Shown here in pieces: positions 22,076-35,495 of a stretch of 64,000 nt of DNA; within the stretch, counting starts at the first letter, position 1, and the number at the start of each line of letters is the position of its first letter. A model generated the notes under the pieces. It was not told the DNA's origin. It did not search any database and was given only the letters and a program-made list of their open reading frames with translations. The DNA comes from Ricinus communis (taxonomy: Eukaryota > Streptophyta > Magnoliopsida > Malpighiales > Euphorbiaceae): NCBI RefSeq assembly GCF_019578655.1, contig NC_063259.1:7924001-7988000 (forward strand). Reading direction: 5' to 3'. A program made the position numbers and the translations under genes.

Positions 22076-22439
22076 TATTTCTAAACATAATTATATAATA
22101 TTAATGGTTCTCAAATAATTGATATTATATTATATCATATAGTATAACATATATAAATGTGTAAAAAAGAGGACAGTCATATTTAATAAAATAGTCTTTT
22201 TGATTATTTAATTAATTGAGTTAATTAAGATATTTATTAATAAATTTTATTTATAATTTATTAAATAAAAATCTAATTCTAGAAGACTAAGTCTATTAAG
22301 ATTTTAACTTACAAATAATTCTAATTCTAGAAGATAGAATTATAATTATATTTTAATATTGTACTGACTATATTTTTTTATAAAGTGATGTAATTAATTG
22401 AAGAATGCCTACAATGCTTATTAAATAATTGAATAGTTT

Positions 22440-22780
22440 TTCCGTTAGTTTTTGTATTAAATTACTTAGTTTTGAATTAAGATTAGAATTATGTAATTAT
22501 TATGCCAAAAAAAGTCTTTTGGCTTTCTAAGTAGTTTTTTTGTAATAAATTACATAGTTTTAGATTAGGTTTAGAATTGTATAGTTATATGCCAAAAGAA
22601 GTTTTTTGATTTTTGTATTAAATTACTTAATAATTGAAATAACTTACTGTCTTTTGGTTAGATCGCTAATCTTTTTGCTTCTTACGTAACTTTCTTTTAT
22701 TAAATTACTTAGTTTATTAGAATTGTAGTCATAATGCCAAAAAGAAAGTCTTTTGATTTGCTTTCTACGTAATTAAAAGT
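22440..22780. repeat. Degenerate tandem repeat, ~73-88-bp units
   Basis: Four units begin AATTACTTAG or a variant near 22460, 22548, 22621 and 22703, and most continue with TAGAATT, ATGCCAAAA and AGTCTTTTGG-like blocks. Unit length varies through small indels. Confidence 0.6.
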
Positions 22781-23714
22781 GTTAATTCATATTTTTTAAA
22801 TTCAATGATTTTTGCTATGTAATTTTTGGATAAAGATTTTAATAACTTTTTGAGTTTAATTGAATTAGAATTAGAATTATATCTGGATTAGGGTTTTAAT
22901 ATTGTCATTGTTATACAACTACTACTAAACTAACAATATATAAAAATTATATTTATTATTTTTAGATATTTTAGTAGTATTTATTTTACTTGAAATATAA
23001 GTTTATTTTCTTGAAGCATTAATTATCATGATGAAGAAGAGAGGCGGTAACTTATCATTCTCTAATTTCCTACATTATTAAATAGATGCTTGTGATTTTT
23101 TTCTAATTTCATTTGAGTAAATTTTTGGTGCATTTGCGAATTTGTTGGCTATTAATGAAAGTTTTGGTTTGGAGTGAATTATGAGTGAAAGTTTATCATA
23201 TTCTTGATTGTTGGCATTCTGAATTAGATAATAATTAACCTTTTCAATGTCAAAATGCAAGCCCAAGCAATTCTCGATAAATATTAACTATTCTTTCTAA
23301 ATCGAATATACTGATTTTACTACAGAATTGTTGAATTTCAGATTTACTATAACATCTTAGAGTGAATCGGCTGTTACATAGCATATCTCCATTATATTTT
23401 TTTATTCTTATATTTATAATCTTATGCTATCATTTTCTTTAAGACAGTAAGTTATTCCAATTACTTAATAACTTTAATAGCTCATATATGCTATCTTTTC
23501 TGTTATCCCTTAGAATTAAGAAGAGGGGTTGAATTGGTGATCTTAAATTATAAATTTAAGTAGTTTTGGTAACACATTAGAATTTAAGAAAGATTAAAAA
23601 AGATCTAAAGAGAGTTAGAGTTAGAAAAGTTGGCATACATGTTCATAGTGGTTCGGAAATGATCCTCTCTATATCAACTCCTGAATATCATACTTAAGTA
23701 TTTCACTATAATTT

Positions 23715-23870
23715 TTAAGATTACAATATTTAGGTTTTACAAGTTCACCCAACAACTTGGTATTTTCCAAGGCTAACACTAAATTTCTTCTTTTAAGATT
23801 ACAATATTTAGGTTTTACAAGTTCAGCCAACAACTTGGTGTTTTCCAAGGCCAATGCTAAACTTCTTCTC
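23715..23870. repeat. 78-bp tandem duplication
   Basis: Two adjacent copies begin TTAAGATTACAATATTTAGG at 23715 and 23793. The unit is a multiple of three, so a minus-strand frame passes through both and yields a duplicated peptide, which is not evidence of a gene. The surroundings (GTGGTTCGG near 23649) resemble 30600-30800, suggesting a shared dispersed repeat. Confidence 0.75.
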
Positions 23871-26572
23871 TTAGTAAACCAATCTCTCACTAAGTCCATT
23901 AACTCTTGAATATTAATGGTTACTCAACAACTAATTTTTATATTTTTAATATCTATGCTCACACAACAACCATTTACACTTTTAAATGAATAAGAGTTTC
24001 AACTCAATACATAATAGAAAGAAAAAAAATTAGATGTTGAGAGTTGATAAATAAATTTGTAAGAGTTTTGATACACCTAAATCACACACTTAGTTATTGA
24101 GTCTTATGAGGGGTATTTATACTCATATCAATCTCTTAAAAACATTATCATTGGTCCAAAACTCATTAAATGTAAATTTAATGACTTGACAAAAACTGTC
24201 TAAAATCATAAAAAGCACCATCACGCTTTATAGGGCTATTTATAGTCTTTCCTTGAAAGCTTAAGGATACTTTTACTTTGATAGATTCTTTTAATATTTT
24301 GTCATATAGATACTCAGACACAAAGTTAGCAATATTCTAAAATAGAGATCAATTCCTTAGATCAACTTTTTCCATAAATTTGTTTCTAATATATTCCTAT
24401 CTAGGCAGCTAGTTTCTTTGATTATGATATTAGTACTCCTTTTGTCAATTTTTTTAACTTTTTTGTAATTTAAATATTTTTTATTTTATATATTTACTAA
24501 TTATTACTAATTATTTATTATTTTCTTATTTATTATTCTCTTATTTATTTATTTTTTAGCTACCATAAAAAATGATACTAAGGAGAAAAATAAAGTTGAG
24601 GATTCTACAATTATAATATTATATTATTTGTAGAACTAACTCATTCATATTAATTTATAGATATATAAATATGAATATTGGTGTTTGTTGTATATTATCT
24701 CTAAAATTTTAGAATCTTTTTTCTATACAAATTGCAATTCTATACTTATTATTTATTATTTTTATTAACCACAACATCTTTTTTATTAATTTAATTATTT
24801 ATTAATTAAATTTATTTATTTAATACATGCTTAATTTTAAAAATCTAATTCTATTAATATTTTCAATATTTACTAACCTTTTTAATTAAAAATGGAGGCA
24901 AAAAAATTAGCCAAACTATGTACTACTCAGCTAGTTTCTTAATATCTTTACTAACCAATTTTGTTATAACAAGCTTTTAAATTTTAAACTAACAGACGAA
25001 TATGGTCATTAATACCCAAAAAATACAACTACAAGTCTTTAATTGGTCAACCATCATGAGATCTTTTTTATTTTAATTCTTTATTAGCAAACTTAATTCT
25101 TTTATTTATTTTATTTTTCTATTATTTAACATATTATTAAAATGACCTTATTGATTATTTAGTTAATTGAGTTAATTAGGTCATTTATTAGTTAATTTAT
25201 TAATAAAAATATTAATAATTTATTAAATATAAGTCTAACTCTATTAAAATAAATAAGTTAAAACAGTACACATAACCAATTGATAATCTTAATGTCATCT
25301 CATTATAAATAATAACTAATAATAAGAATAGGTATGCCAAGAAAATAAAGTGAGAAATAATTTACAAAATAATTAAATTGAATTGAAAATATAATTTTTT
25401 ATCAGAATAGTAATTTATATTTAAATGAAACTTATAACTAACAAATAGTTAAGTTATGTGTCTAAGTTACACAATTGCACGAACCGTTCCTATATTAAAG
25501 ATAAGTTCACAACGAGGTCGATCTCTCAAGAAATTATAAGGCAATTTATTATAAAGACTAATTATCAATACAAAAACAATAAAAGTAAATCTAAACACTT
25601 TAAATCAGTATTTTTGAGAGAATAATATTCATAAAGTAAAGTAACCAAACAATGAATAAATATACAATGCAAATGCAAATGCTTATGATTTAAAATTATG
25701 CTAAATATAGTATTTAATCTATTCATTTATTTAGTAATCTCTTTATTTTACTTTAAGCCTAGATCTAATGAATGAGATGGTGATGTGTCTTTTCCTGTAG
25801 TCTCTCAAACTAATGATGTAACTAAAATTTCTTATACCTACATAGATTGAAGTAAAGTTGTTGTCTCTAATAAATTCAACCTAAATATGTTCATAACAAT
25901 TACTATTGCTAAATTAATATGATGATTAACTAACAATAATAACTGAAAGTAATAAGGATATGAAGGTAAAGAAATTATTCATTAAATAAATAAATAACAA
26001 GATTCATATAAAAGTAGAAAGGCTAAACTAAATACTAATAAAAACTAGCCTAACATATTTAATCAAATTATCATGGTATTAAATAGAAAGACATACAACA
26101 ATAAAGTAAAAGCTCCCTCTAGATCTATAATTTCTTCAAGTAAGAAGATGATTGGTCATCACTCACCATTTCTTAAAAAGCTCCTTAAATCTTAAAAAAA
26201 AGTAATGAAACTAAACTAAAGTGTTTATGAAAAAACAATAGAGAAAATAATGGTGGATAGATATAGAGAGTTCTCCTCCTTTTTTAAAATTAGATTTATA
26301 GAGATATATATAGAGAGAAAAATCCTCTAAATAAGTCTTCTTAAAGATAAGTATACCAATATAAGTCTATATGATAGATAAGAATATAGGTATCTTTATC
26401 TCCACCAAATACTATCCTATAAATAACTCTTAATATAAATCTTAATAATTATACAAAATGACTAAAATGTCCCTTAAGTCTTGTAATTTTTTGCCAGGCC
26501 TTGCAAATAGCAGTTTATGCGTCTTAATATTGGGCATCGATACGCACATATCCAATTAAGTTTCTTTTTTAG
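23871..26572. other. AT-rich intergenic DNA
   Basis: No gene is supported. A segment near 25480-25560 (GCACGAACCG, GAGGTCGATCTCTCAAG) resembles debris of a plant LTR family but has no boundaries I can define. Confidence 0.4.
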
Positions 26573-29461
26573 TGTAGTACCTGAGATTTTCCTTTAATAA
26601 TGATAATGTTAATAATAATTAATAAATGAGTTTTTATATAAATAAATTTTACTTTATTTTTATTTGGTTTAAATTGGAATGATTTAAATGAAAATTTTAA
26701 TGCTAGACAAATAAAGGAGTTATTTTCTATATCCTATTAGTTTGACTTTTAAGGAATTAATTAAGTAAATTCTATGAAAAATATATTATATTTTTGGTTA
26801 ATCAAAATTTTTTCCCAAATGAATATATATATAAATTAAAATCTATATTTGAGAATTATAGAAGAATTTATAAATGATATTTTATAAAATAATTATTGGA
26901 AAAAAATGGGCATTTTAATTAGCTAATAGTATTAAATTTTAATTAAAAGATATTTAGCAAATTGATTAATTAAAAATTGTGTTTTAGGACTAAATTAGAA
27001 ATTTATTTTGGGATAAGGATTAAAAGTATAATTTTATTAATTTGGGGTTTTAATGAAAATTTGTAAGTTTGATATTTTTTTAATTAAATATGTTGGCAAG
27101 GGCTTTTTGGTAATTTTACATTTAAAAGCAAGGGTAAATATGTAATTGAGTATTTTCAATAATTCTAATTTGGCCTAAATTAAATAGTTAAAGGCTTAAT
27201 TGAAAAGCTAAAGAAAAGTTCAGGGATTAATTAGAATTTCTACAGGATGAAATTGTTGTAATTAAAAAAGTTGAGGGACCAGATGGTAAGGAAGAAAAAT
27301 TCAGGAATCAAAAGCTGATATGGAGAGGAAAAGAAAGAAAAGAAAGAAAAGAAAGAAGAAAGGAAAGGAAGAAGAAAGAGGTAAGGGGAGAAGGGGGCGT
27401 CGGCGTCCATGGTGGACGGATGCTGGAGGCCCGACCGAGGGCGACGTCGACGTCGGGAGGAGCGCCCATCAATGGCGAGCACGGTGAGGCGGGGCGGCAG
27501 CTAGTCGTCAGTGGCGAAAATGGTTTATTTCGGCATAATTTCTCTTGTCATCGATCAAGGGGTTTCTGGCGACCATTAGCGGTGTTCTTAGGCTCAAAAT
27601 GATCAGCAGCTCCGAGGCTTTCTTTTCCGACCATCGCCACCCCTTGAGGCTGCCGGAATCACAAGATCCGGGAAAGTGAAAAGTTAGGGGCAGCCGGCGT
27701 TTTCCAGCTTTTCCGGTGAGTTCCGGCAGGGGATGGATGATCGGAGGACGTATCCGGACTCTCCTCAGCTCAAGCTTCGCAATGACACTACTTTCGTGGC
27801 GATCAGACTCTGTTTGCAAATCGACGGCCGAGATCGTCCGTAAATCTCTTAATTGGGGGTCGGATTGGAAAATCGGAAGCGGGGATCGTTCTCAGTGCGT
27901 CGACTCGAGTCTGTTGGTGTGTTCGAATCGTCGATCGGACTCCGGCGGTTGGAGGCAGGTCGACCGAGCGATCAAGCGTCTCGGTAATTTTCTCTAGTCC
28001 GTTGATTTTAGAATTCTTTGGTAAATTATATGCTTATTGAATTGTGTTGACCATTAGAAAATATTGTGTGTTAAAATATTTATTTGTCGGACTGCCTGCC
28101 TTAAGTTGTGTTTTGATATGTGTGGCGGAGTCGGGAAATTAGTGAAGTCTCGGGGCCTCGACTCCAGTTAAAATGAATTGTTGGTTATTTGAAGTGTTTT
28201 CGGGCAGTTCCTTGACCCATTTTACGTGGGTAAATGTCTGTATTATAGGGGAGGTTCTGCCGAATTTTCGGTAGAATTTACCCGAGTCGAGATTCTTAGA
28301 CAGTTAGTCCTAGAGATCTAAACATAGGGTTAATTGTCAACTGTTTCAGCGTTATTGATAAATTATTTTTCGTGATTAGATAAATCCGTCAGTTCGGCTC
28401 GCTCTACCCGAGGCATCAGAGCAGATCTAGGAGATCGTCAAAGCTGTGAGTTAAAGTCATATATCTGCTTACGTATGTCATGCTAATATTTTACACAATA
28501 TCTCTAATTTAATGATTAATACTTTGATTATTCAGTTATGTACTATTTATATATGTTTCATTTTTCCGCATTATGATTTTATCGATTTTGTGTTGACTTG
28601 GGATGGGACGGCAAAAGGACATATTATTTTGACGAGTGCACCAGTATGAATCCGAGAGTGATGGGAAAATGGTAAATTGGTAAATTTAAAAAGGTAAGTT
28701 AGAATTTGCCCTGGTCGAGCATTGCTCTCTTGGCGCCGGCTTATTTGGAAACCTAAGTGACCATACTAGAGTTAAGGACTCTGGTCGAGCTTCGCTCTTT
28801 AGGCGTCAGTCTTATTGGAGTAAGAGAGCCGAAAGGCTAAAAGTGTTAGTAATAATTAGTGGCTGAACTGGATTTAAGGACCCTGGTCGAGCTTCGCTCT
28901 CTGGGCGTCAGTTCTGCTAGAATGAGAAAGTCGAGATGTTAGTGTTGAGATTAGTCGAGATGTTAGTGTTGAGAGTAGGGTTCTGCTGAGGTGCCCTATC
29001 CCGCTATATGTGAAGGTTATATTTTTACTTTTATTCAAGCATGGCATGACACGAATATCGTTGTATGACTTAATATTTATTTTAAATTAAATAAATGTGT
29101 TATTGAAGTGTTTGAAATTATTTTTGGGACATATGATTTTAATTAACTCTCGAGACTGACAGTCTCAATTTCATTGTTTTTCAGATCCGTGATTATTAGT
29201 CTTTCCGCGGCTCTTATCTAGCAACCCGACTCCTTCATCATCGGGTGATATAATTTTATGTGGTTTCCGGTCTCGCCTAATTCTTCTGGCAAATCGAATT
29301 AAATATGTAAAAAATTTAACGATTAAGATAAATTATGGCATCAGTAATATTAGATGAGATTTAATTGAGTTAGTGAGTGTCAGGCTTACTAAGGGATTCG
29401 GTGGCCTTACGCCTACCCATTCTCTAGTGCCGGTCACGGGCCTACAAATCGGGTCGTGACA
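26573..29461 (+). mobile_element. Large solo LTR, 2.9 kb
   Basis: Starts TGTAGTACCTGAGATTTTCC and ends ATCGGGTCGTGACA. It shares its start, a GC-rich central block, a set of GTCGAGC subrepeats, an ACTGAC.G.CT block and the end segment GGCCTTA.GCCTACCCATTC with 52023-53652, whose boundaries are proven by target duplications. No PBS, coding region or second LTR is present, so it is a solo LTR or a noncoding derivative. The flanks (TTTAG, TTGAA) do not match. GTCGTGACA ends are common in plant gypsy LTRs. The GC-rich ORFs inside are not considered genes. Confidence 0.75.
28705..28960 (+). repeat. GTCGAGC subrepeats inside the solo LTR
   Basis: Three copies of CTGGTCGAGC.T.GCTCT followed by GGCG.C..., about 75-95 bp apart. 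Three equivalent copies occur at 52898-53060 in the related LTR. Confidence 0.8.
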
Positions 29462-30960
29462 TTGAATATTTAGCTCCATATTTTTTCTTTTGATTAATAT
29501 CACTTGAAAATAGACAATTAAACTTAAATAAAGTAAAAATACATATTTTTACCATATTATATATAGAAATTATATTATTAAAACTCTAAAATATTCTAAA
29601 TATTTATATATAATTTGAACCTATCATTAAACGTATTATAAATATCTAGCACACTAATATTTATTTTCTTAATTATTTTATCTTTTATTAAATGAATAAT
29701 AACAAGTCCAAATAGTAAATTTCCATGCAATGCACGTAAAAAAAATCAGCAATTTTAAATATATATTAATTGGCCAAGTTTGCACCTGTTGTTCTTTTAT
29801 TTGTTTTAACTAATTACGAGCAACCACTAATTAAGTAATATTTAAAATAAAAAATTAAAATTTGTTATTCAATTTGATAGGGAATTTATTTTATATACAA
29901 ATTCTAATCAATAAAAGAGTTATATGTTTATTAAAATCCTAATAAAAAGAGGATTGATAATTCTCTAATTATTTACGTAATATTATTCACAAATTAGGAG
30001 ATATATTTTCTGCACAAAGAACACACCATTTCTATAATGAATCAACAACACTAAGAATATGATGTAGAATAATCTCAACATCTTCCTGCAACATGGAGTA
30101 ACAAGAGAAGTTATCATTGATAGTAAATCAAAGCTTGTAGAATCTTACAAGATTACATGTTCCAAGTTCAAAAACCAGTCTGAACTGATTGAAAAGAAAA
30201 GTAGAAGAAGAGATTAGTAAATGCTGCTTCAAAAGAGAAAAAAAAAAAGGAACTAATAATCTTTTAAAGAAAAAGTCTTTAACGATTACCAGAGAAGTAA
30301 TGATGATCCCCAGAAAGTTTGGATTAGCTCAACTAAAGAGGAGAAAGAGGATTTTGATAAACAGAGAGCGAAGGGATAAGGGTAGCAGTTGGTAGGGTTT
30401 TGGTTTAGTTTGACAATTTATTAATGGCGAGTCCTAAAAGAACTAAGCATTTGTTTTTCGGTGCTTCATGGAGTAAATGGCATTATCTATAATTCTAGTG
30501 GAATCAAAAGAGGAAGGTAAATTGGTTGAAATCAAAAATAATAAACAATATAAGTCAAAGATAGAAAATAAATCACAACTCACAACACTAAGAAATTATA
30601 GTGGTTTGGCTAATCTCTTCCCTACATCCACTCCTCAAAAATTTTCTTAAAATTTCCACTATCAAATAAAATAACAAACCTAACTCTATTTGTGTTGTTT
30701 TACAAAATTAAAAACAAACCTAAGTATTTTTCTAAAAACTCACACTCTAATCCTAACTAAGACAATCTTAGTTACAAGAACCTTTAATATAAGATGAAAA
30801 AAATGAAAATTTTGAATTGTTGAGAGTAAATGCACAATAGAGACTTAAAATAAATGCTCTTGCTTAACCTAGAACATTTAGAAATAATGTTTAAATACTT
30901 TTAAGTGAAATAGAGACGTTGCACCCTCATTAAATGTAAAAATAGTTGTTTCAACAACTT
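29462..30960. other. AT-rich intergenic DNA with dispersed repeat copy B
   Basis: Contains the second copy of the repeat at 21994-22075 (29756-29850). A Lys-rich plus-strand frame at 30189-30395 has no recognised motif. 30580-30800 resembles the repeat surroundings at 23640-23900. Confidence 0.4.
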
Positions 30961-30972
30961 TTATATATGCAG

Positions 30973-31495
30973 TTTCACGGGCGTAAATAATTCTTCACGG
31001 CCATGAATCGTCTGTGCGAAAAGCAGATTTAAAAAGCTGGAACTCGTTATTGCCATGAATAACTATTCATAGCCGTAAAGATTGCTTTCACGGTTGAGAA
31101 TTCTAATTTCACGACTTGAAAACTCTAATTTCACAGTTTGGAAACTTTAGTCGTGGGCTCTTTTATGATTCCTTGAAAATTTGGAGAGAGTTGCCATCAT
31201 TCACAGTCGTGAACATTTTCAGGACTGTGAATATCTTCTTCACGGCTAAAAAGATTTGTTTATGGCTGGGAATCCATGTTCATAGCTTGGGAACTTTTCC
31301 CATGAATTCTTATATGGTTTCTTTTGATTTTAAGAACATCATTTTCACGGGCATGAATATTTCTTCACGGTCATGAATTCTCATTTTTACGGCTAGGAAG
31401 AATGCGACTATCCTTTTTACTATTGAGGCGAGAATTTTTTATGCCTAGAAGACTGAAGTTTCACAGCGGTGAATAAAAATTCACGGACGTGAATC
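30973..31495. repeat. Array of near-palindromic TTCACGG..TGAA motifs
   Basis: A dozen or more copies of TTCACGG or TTCACAG followed by 1-3 bases and GTGAA or ATGAA, such as TTCACGGCCATGAA (30993), TTCACAGTCGTGAA (31200), TTCACGGTCATGAA near 31364 and TTCACGGACGTGAA near 31480. Intervals are irregular (about 20-60 bp) and many copies are degenerate. No coding function is seen. Confidence 0.65.
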
Positions 31496-31499
31496 TACT

Positions 31500-33239
31500 C
31501 TATTTTAGAAGACCCAATTTTCTTTTCTTGCATATAAACACCCAAACATAAAATTAGTCATTTTTTATTGTTTGTAAACACCAAAATAAGATTAATAACC
31601 CTGAAGGTTCAATATTGTCTATAATTTAAACTTTTTGAGTGTGTCTTTCCTCTGTGTGTATGCAATTATTCTTTTTTTGTTTTTTTTTTTTCATTGGTTT
31701 TGGTGTGCTTACTTTGGCTTAAAGTATTTGCTTGAAAAGATTGGTTAGATTTTACTTGAATGTTAGAGCAAAACATGGCTATTATCCGCACTAATATTGT
31801 TGGTGTGCTTCAAAAAAATGTTTACACCCATGTACTTATTCATATGTTTAAACCAATAACAAACATGTAAACATGGTAAGTAATTTTCTATAAATTTTAT
31901 TTTAAATAAATTTTTTTATTTTTTATTTAATAAATAAAATAAATTAACATAATAAATTAAATAGATTTACAAGAATTACAGTAAAATAATAAACGAACAA
32001 AAGAAAATAAAATAAGAAAGTAACAAAGCGAGGAAGAAAAAGAAAACTGAAAAATAAAAAGTGTGTAAAAGGAACGAGCAATAAAAGGTTCTTCAATACG
32101 AAGAAACAAAAACTAGAATGGGTATTTAGAGCATAATTAGAATCATGCCAATAATATTTTTTTTCAACCACCAATATTTTTTTTTTTTCAACCACTAACA
32201 CAAAGTTAAGTTATTGAACATAAACACAAACAATAATTAAAATATTAAATACAACATTATTGAAGTGTAAGAACAAATAATGTTAGATTTTATTAATAAT
32301 AACAAGGTAAAATAATAGTTTAACAAAGTTTCTTATCTAATTTTTTAGAGAAGAATTTAATTATCAATTGACACAAGTAAAAAATTTTGATGTGATTGAT
32401 CATAACATATATATATATGTATTGTTGTTCATAAAATAAAATATATTATTGTTAAAATTTAAAACCATAACAAAGTCTAACATAATTCTTAGTTTATAAT
32501 GTTGATTTAAATTCTATTTTTTATTTTTAAATAGATTGACCAATGTATTATATTTATAAATCTATTAACTAAATTAGAAAAAAGGTGGGAATAAGCCCTT
32601 AATATTTAGAGCGAGAGTAGATAAGCCATTATTTTCTTTTTTGCACAAATAAATACATAAAAAACATTTTTGTTGTATTCTAAGCCCCTAATTAAACGGA
32701 ATATCTATTTCAAATGAATGCGGTGCCGTTATCTAGAAAAAAGGTTTTTAAATTACTTTTAATTTTTAATATTTGATTTCTATACAAAAAAAAATTAGAA
32801 AGAAAACGAACATCACGATTTCCAATTCACTGCCGCCTTCACCACAGTTAACACTCCACCACCTGCAACCTATCATTACCACTACCATTGCTCCATTACT
32901 GCACACATGCATCCGCCACCACAACCACTGCCGCATCTTCTTATCACCATTAAAGCAACCAACAGCTCAACTATGAGTCTAATCTCTTCCAAAAATCAAA
33001 TATCCAAAAGCAACAACAGTAACATTCATTACCGCAACTGGTTGAGCAACAACAGATATCGCCTCAGCCATATCTCAATTTGCTTCAACCTCTCAAGTAG
33101 AAAAGTTGGGCATCCTCAGGCAAACATCTCTCTTAGTTATGTTTCATTATCAACGTTCCCAAACAAACATCTCAAAATACTCAAAAGCAAACATCTATAA
33201 GATTAATGTAAAACAAGAAAGATAAAACCAGAAACACTG
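31500..33239. other. AT-rich intergenic DNA
   Basis: 32820-33190 is less AT-rich and gives His/Pro/Thr- and Gln/Asn-rich short frames with no recognised family. The rest is featureless. Confidence 0.4.
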
Positions 33240-33241
33240 CA

Positions 33242-33624
33242 GCATGTTTACTTGTAAAAAACTTTTTTCATTTTCATTTTCTAGTTTTTGAGAAAAATGA
33301 TAACTTAACATGTTTACTTTATAAAAAATATTTTGTATTCTATTTAGGTAATATTTTATGTATAAAGGTAAACTTCGAATAAATGAAGTGAAAACTTTTT
33401 AATTTTATTTAAAAATAAGTGACTTTTATATAAAAAAAAATATAGAAAACATATTAAATTTATTTTCAAAAATTTTTTAAGGTTTAATTATAATTTTGAA
33501 AACTTAATAAATTATTTTCTATTTTCATTTTAGAAAAATAGGATAAATAAATATAAAATTCTGTTTTCTATTTCCATTTGAAAAGTTTTATAAAAAATTA
33601 TCAGTTTTATATAAGTAAACAAGC
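33242..33624. mobile_element. MITE-like element, copy 1
   Basis: Ends are inverted: GCATGTTTACTTGT at the left, and GCTTGTTTACTTAT on the opposite strand at the right. The interior is AT-rich and noncoding. A second copy follows directly. Superfamily and target duplication are unresolved. Confidence 0.55.
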
Positions 33625-33628
33625 CCTC

Positions 33629-33950
33629 GGGATCTGCTTATTTGTAGAAATTTTTTTCCATTATCAGTTCTTGATTTTTAAGGAAAATGAAAACTTTTAT
33701 AGGAAATTTGTAGAATTTATAAAACATGTTTACTTTATAGAAAAAAGATTATATTCTATTTAGGTAATATTTTAAATATAAGGATAGACTTGGAATAAAT
33801 GAATTGAAAACTTCTTGCTTTCATTTAAAAATAATTAACTTCTTATATAAAGAAAAATATAAAAGAAAAACATATTAAACTTGCTTTTAAGAATTTTTCA
33901 AAATTTAATTGTAATTTTAAGAACATAAAAAATTATTTCTATAAAATAGT
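33629..33950. mobile_element. MITE-like element, copy 2 (right end missing)
   Basis: Repeats the interior blocks of copy 1 in the same order: CATGTTTACTTTATA, ATTCTATTTAGGTAATATTT, GGAATAAATGAA, TATAAAGAAAAATATA. It lacks the right inverted end. Confidence 0.55.
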
Positions 33951-34557
33951 TTATATGCTCCTAGCTCTAAATGTTAGGGGCTTACCCACTATATTATTAT
34001 TATATTTAACTAAAATAAAAACTTATCAAATTTAAATATATAATTACTTTTGACATTAAACAGGGGAATTTTCTTTGAGTTGTAATCCACTTATTTAAAT
34101 TTCATTATATTTATAAATAGAAAAATCCATTTGTTATTTATAAAAATATTTACTCTTTTTTAAAACTAATAATAAATAAATTTACTATAATTTTTAGAGT
34201 TCAAATAATATTTACTACTAATATGTGTTCTCTAATATTTATCTCTTAAAAATACTTTATTAATTTATATGAGATTATAATTAAGATTATGTAATTTTAT
34301 ATTAATTTTATTTTCTAACAAAAATTAAATTAAAAATACTTGAGTTTTATTGTCTACAAAATATTCTTTTTATATAAGAATTCTTTTTTATTGTATTTAA
34401 TCTCACTATTGTTAATTTTATTTTTGATTTAATGCATGGTTAACTCCTTTGACTTAAAGGATATAACCAATTTAAAGTCATTTTCATACGAATAGAAAAT
34501 AACACATATATAAACTATTAAGATATTAATATTGAGTGATTGACAAGTACTTACTAT

Positions 34558-34592
<35 letters not shown>

Positions 34593-35095
34593 GATATAAT
34601 AGTTGATCAATTACTTATTGAATTGAGAATGTCCATAAAATTATGATAGAATTAGAATTGAAATGTATTATTACTAACTAATTATATTAGAATTAAGAAT
34701 GTAGATTTTTATTAATTTAATATAATTTATTAGAAAAATATTAGATTATAAATAAAAAGACAAATTTTATGGACCTAAAGCTGATACCAATTAGTTTCTT
34801 TGTTTGGAAAGGTAATTAGAATTTTTATTAATAACATATAATTAGTAATGAAAAGTCCGAAACAAATGTTTGGTTCAAGCTATACTATTTTTTTTTTTTA
34901 CTTTTAAAATTACATTAAATTATAATTAATAGTTAAAAATTTTAATAGAGTTAGACTTTTATAATTAGACTTGTAGTTAATAAATTAATAATACAATTTA
35001 TTATTAAATTAAATTAACTAAATTAATTAAAAAATAAGTAAATTGTTTAGGTAAAGTTGTCCGTCCCCTCCCGTTGCATTTTACATAATGTTATG
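33951..35095. other. AT-rich intergenic DNA with (TA)n
   Basis: A (TA)n microsatellite lies at about 34561-34590. Nothing else is recognised. The XRCC2 transcript may end in its right part. Confidence 0.5.
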
Positions 35096-35099
35096 ATAT

Positions 35100-35495
35100 A
35101 TATAATCTCTTCTTTCCAACACACCGACATATTGTGAAAGAAATCATGCCCATCAAATCTAAATGGATGGTTAATTGGTTAGCAGCAAGCCCATTAGCTA
35201 GATGCTGCAAAGGGCACTTGAAGGGAAACCATTGTTAGCATTGCTGATGTCTTAATACTTCCTACATGAGGCTAAAAAGAAATGCATAGCATCAAATTCA
35301 GAGAACATATGTTACATCAGCCAAAATGCAGGTACCTGGATTGAGCGAGTAAAGTTAAACAGTGGAGAAAGAAAATGAAATCGAACAGTGAATGAAACAT
35401 TAGAGTAAGAAAAATGAGTTATTTTTGCAAGAACAAACTCACCTGGCCTCATGAGAGAAAATCCAAGTCTTATGCTTGTACAAATACACGCATCA
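35100..35495 (-). other. Probable 3' untranslated region of XRCC2
   Basis: Sequence downstream of the XRCC2 stop on the minus strand. It is less AT-rich than the DNA to its left. The transcript end is not determined. Confidence 0.35.

Noticed and set aside
27240..27997. Several GC-rich open frames suggesting a gene
   Set aside because: They lie in the GC-rich core of the solo LTR 26573-29461, and the related LTR at 52023-53652 has a similar GC-rich core; no family motif is present.
34561..34590. TA runs here and near 46820, 52060, 62358 and 63840 as special sites
   Set aside because: Simple microsatellites with no further structure.
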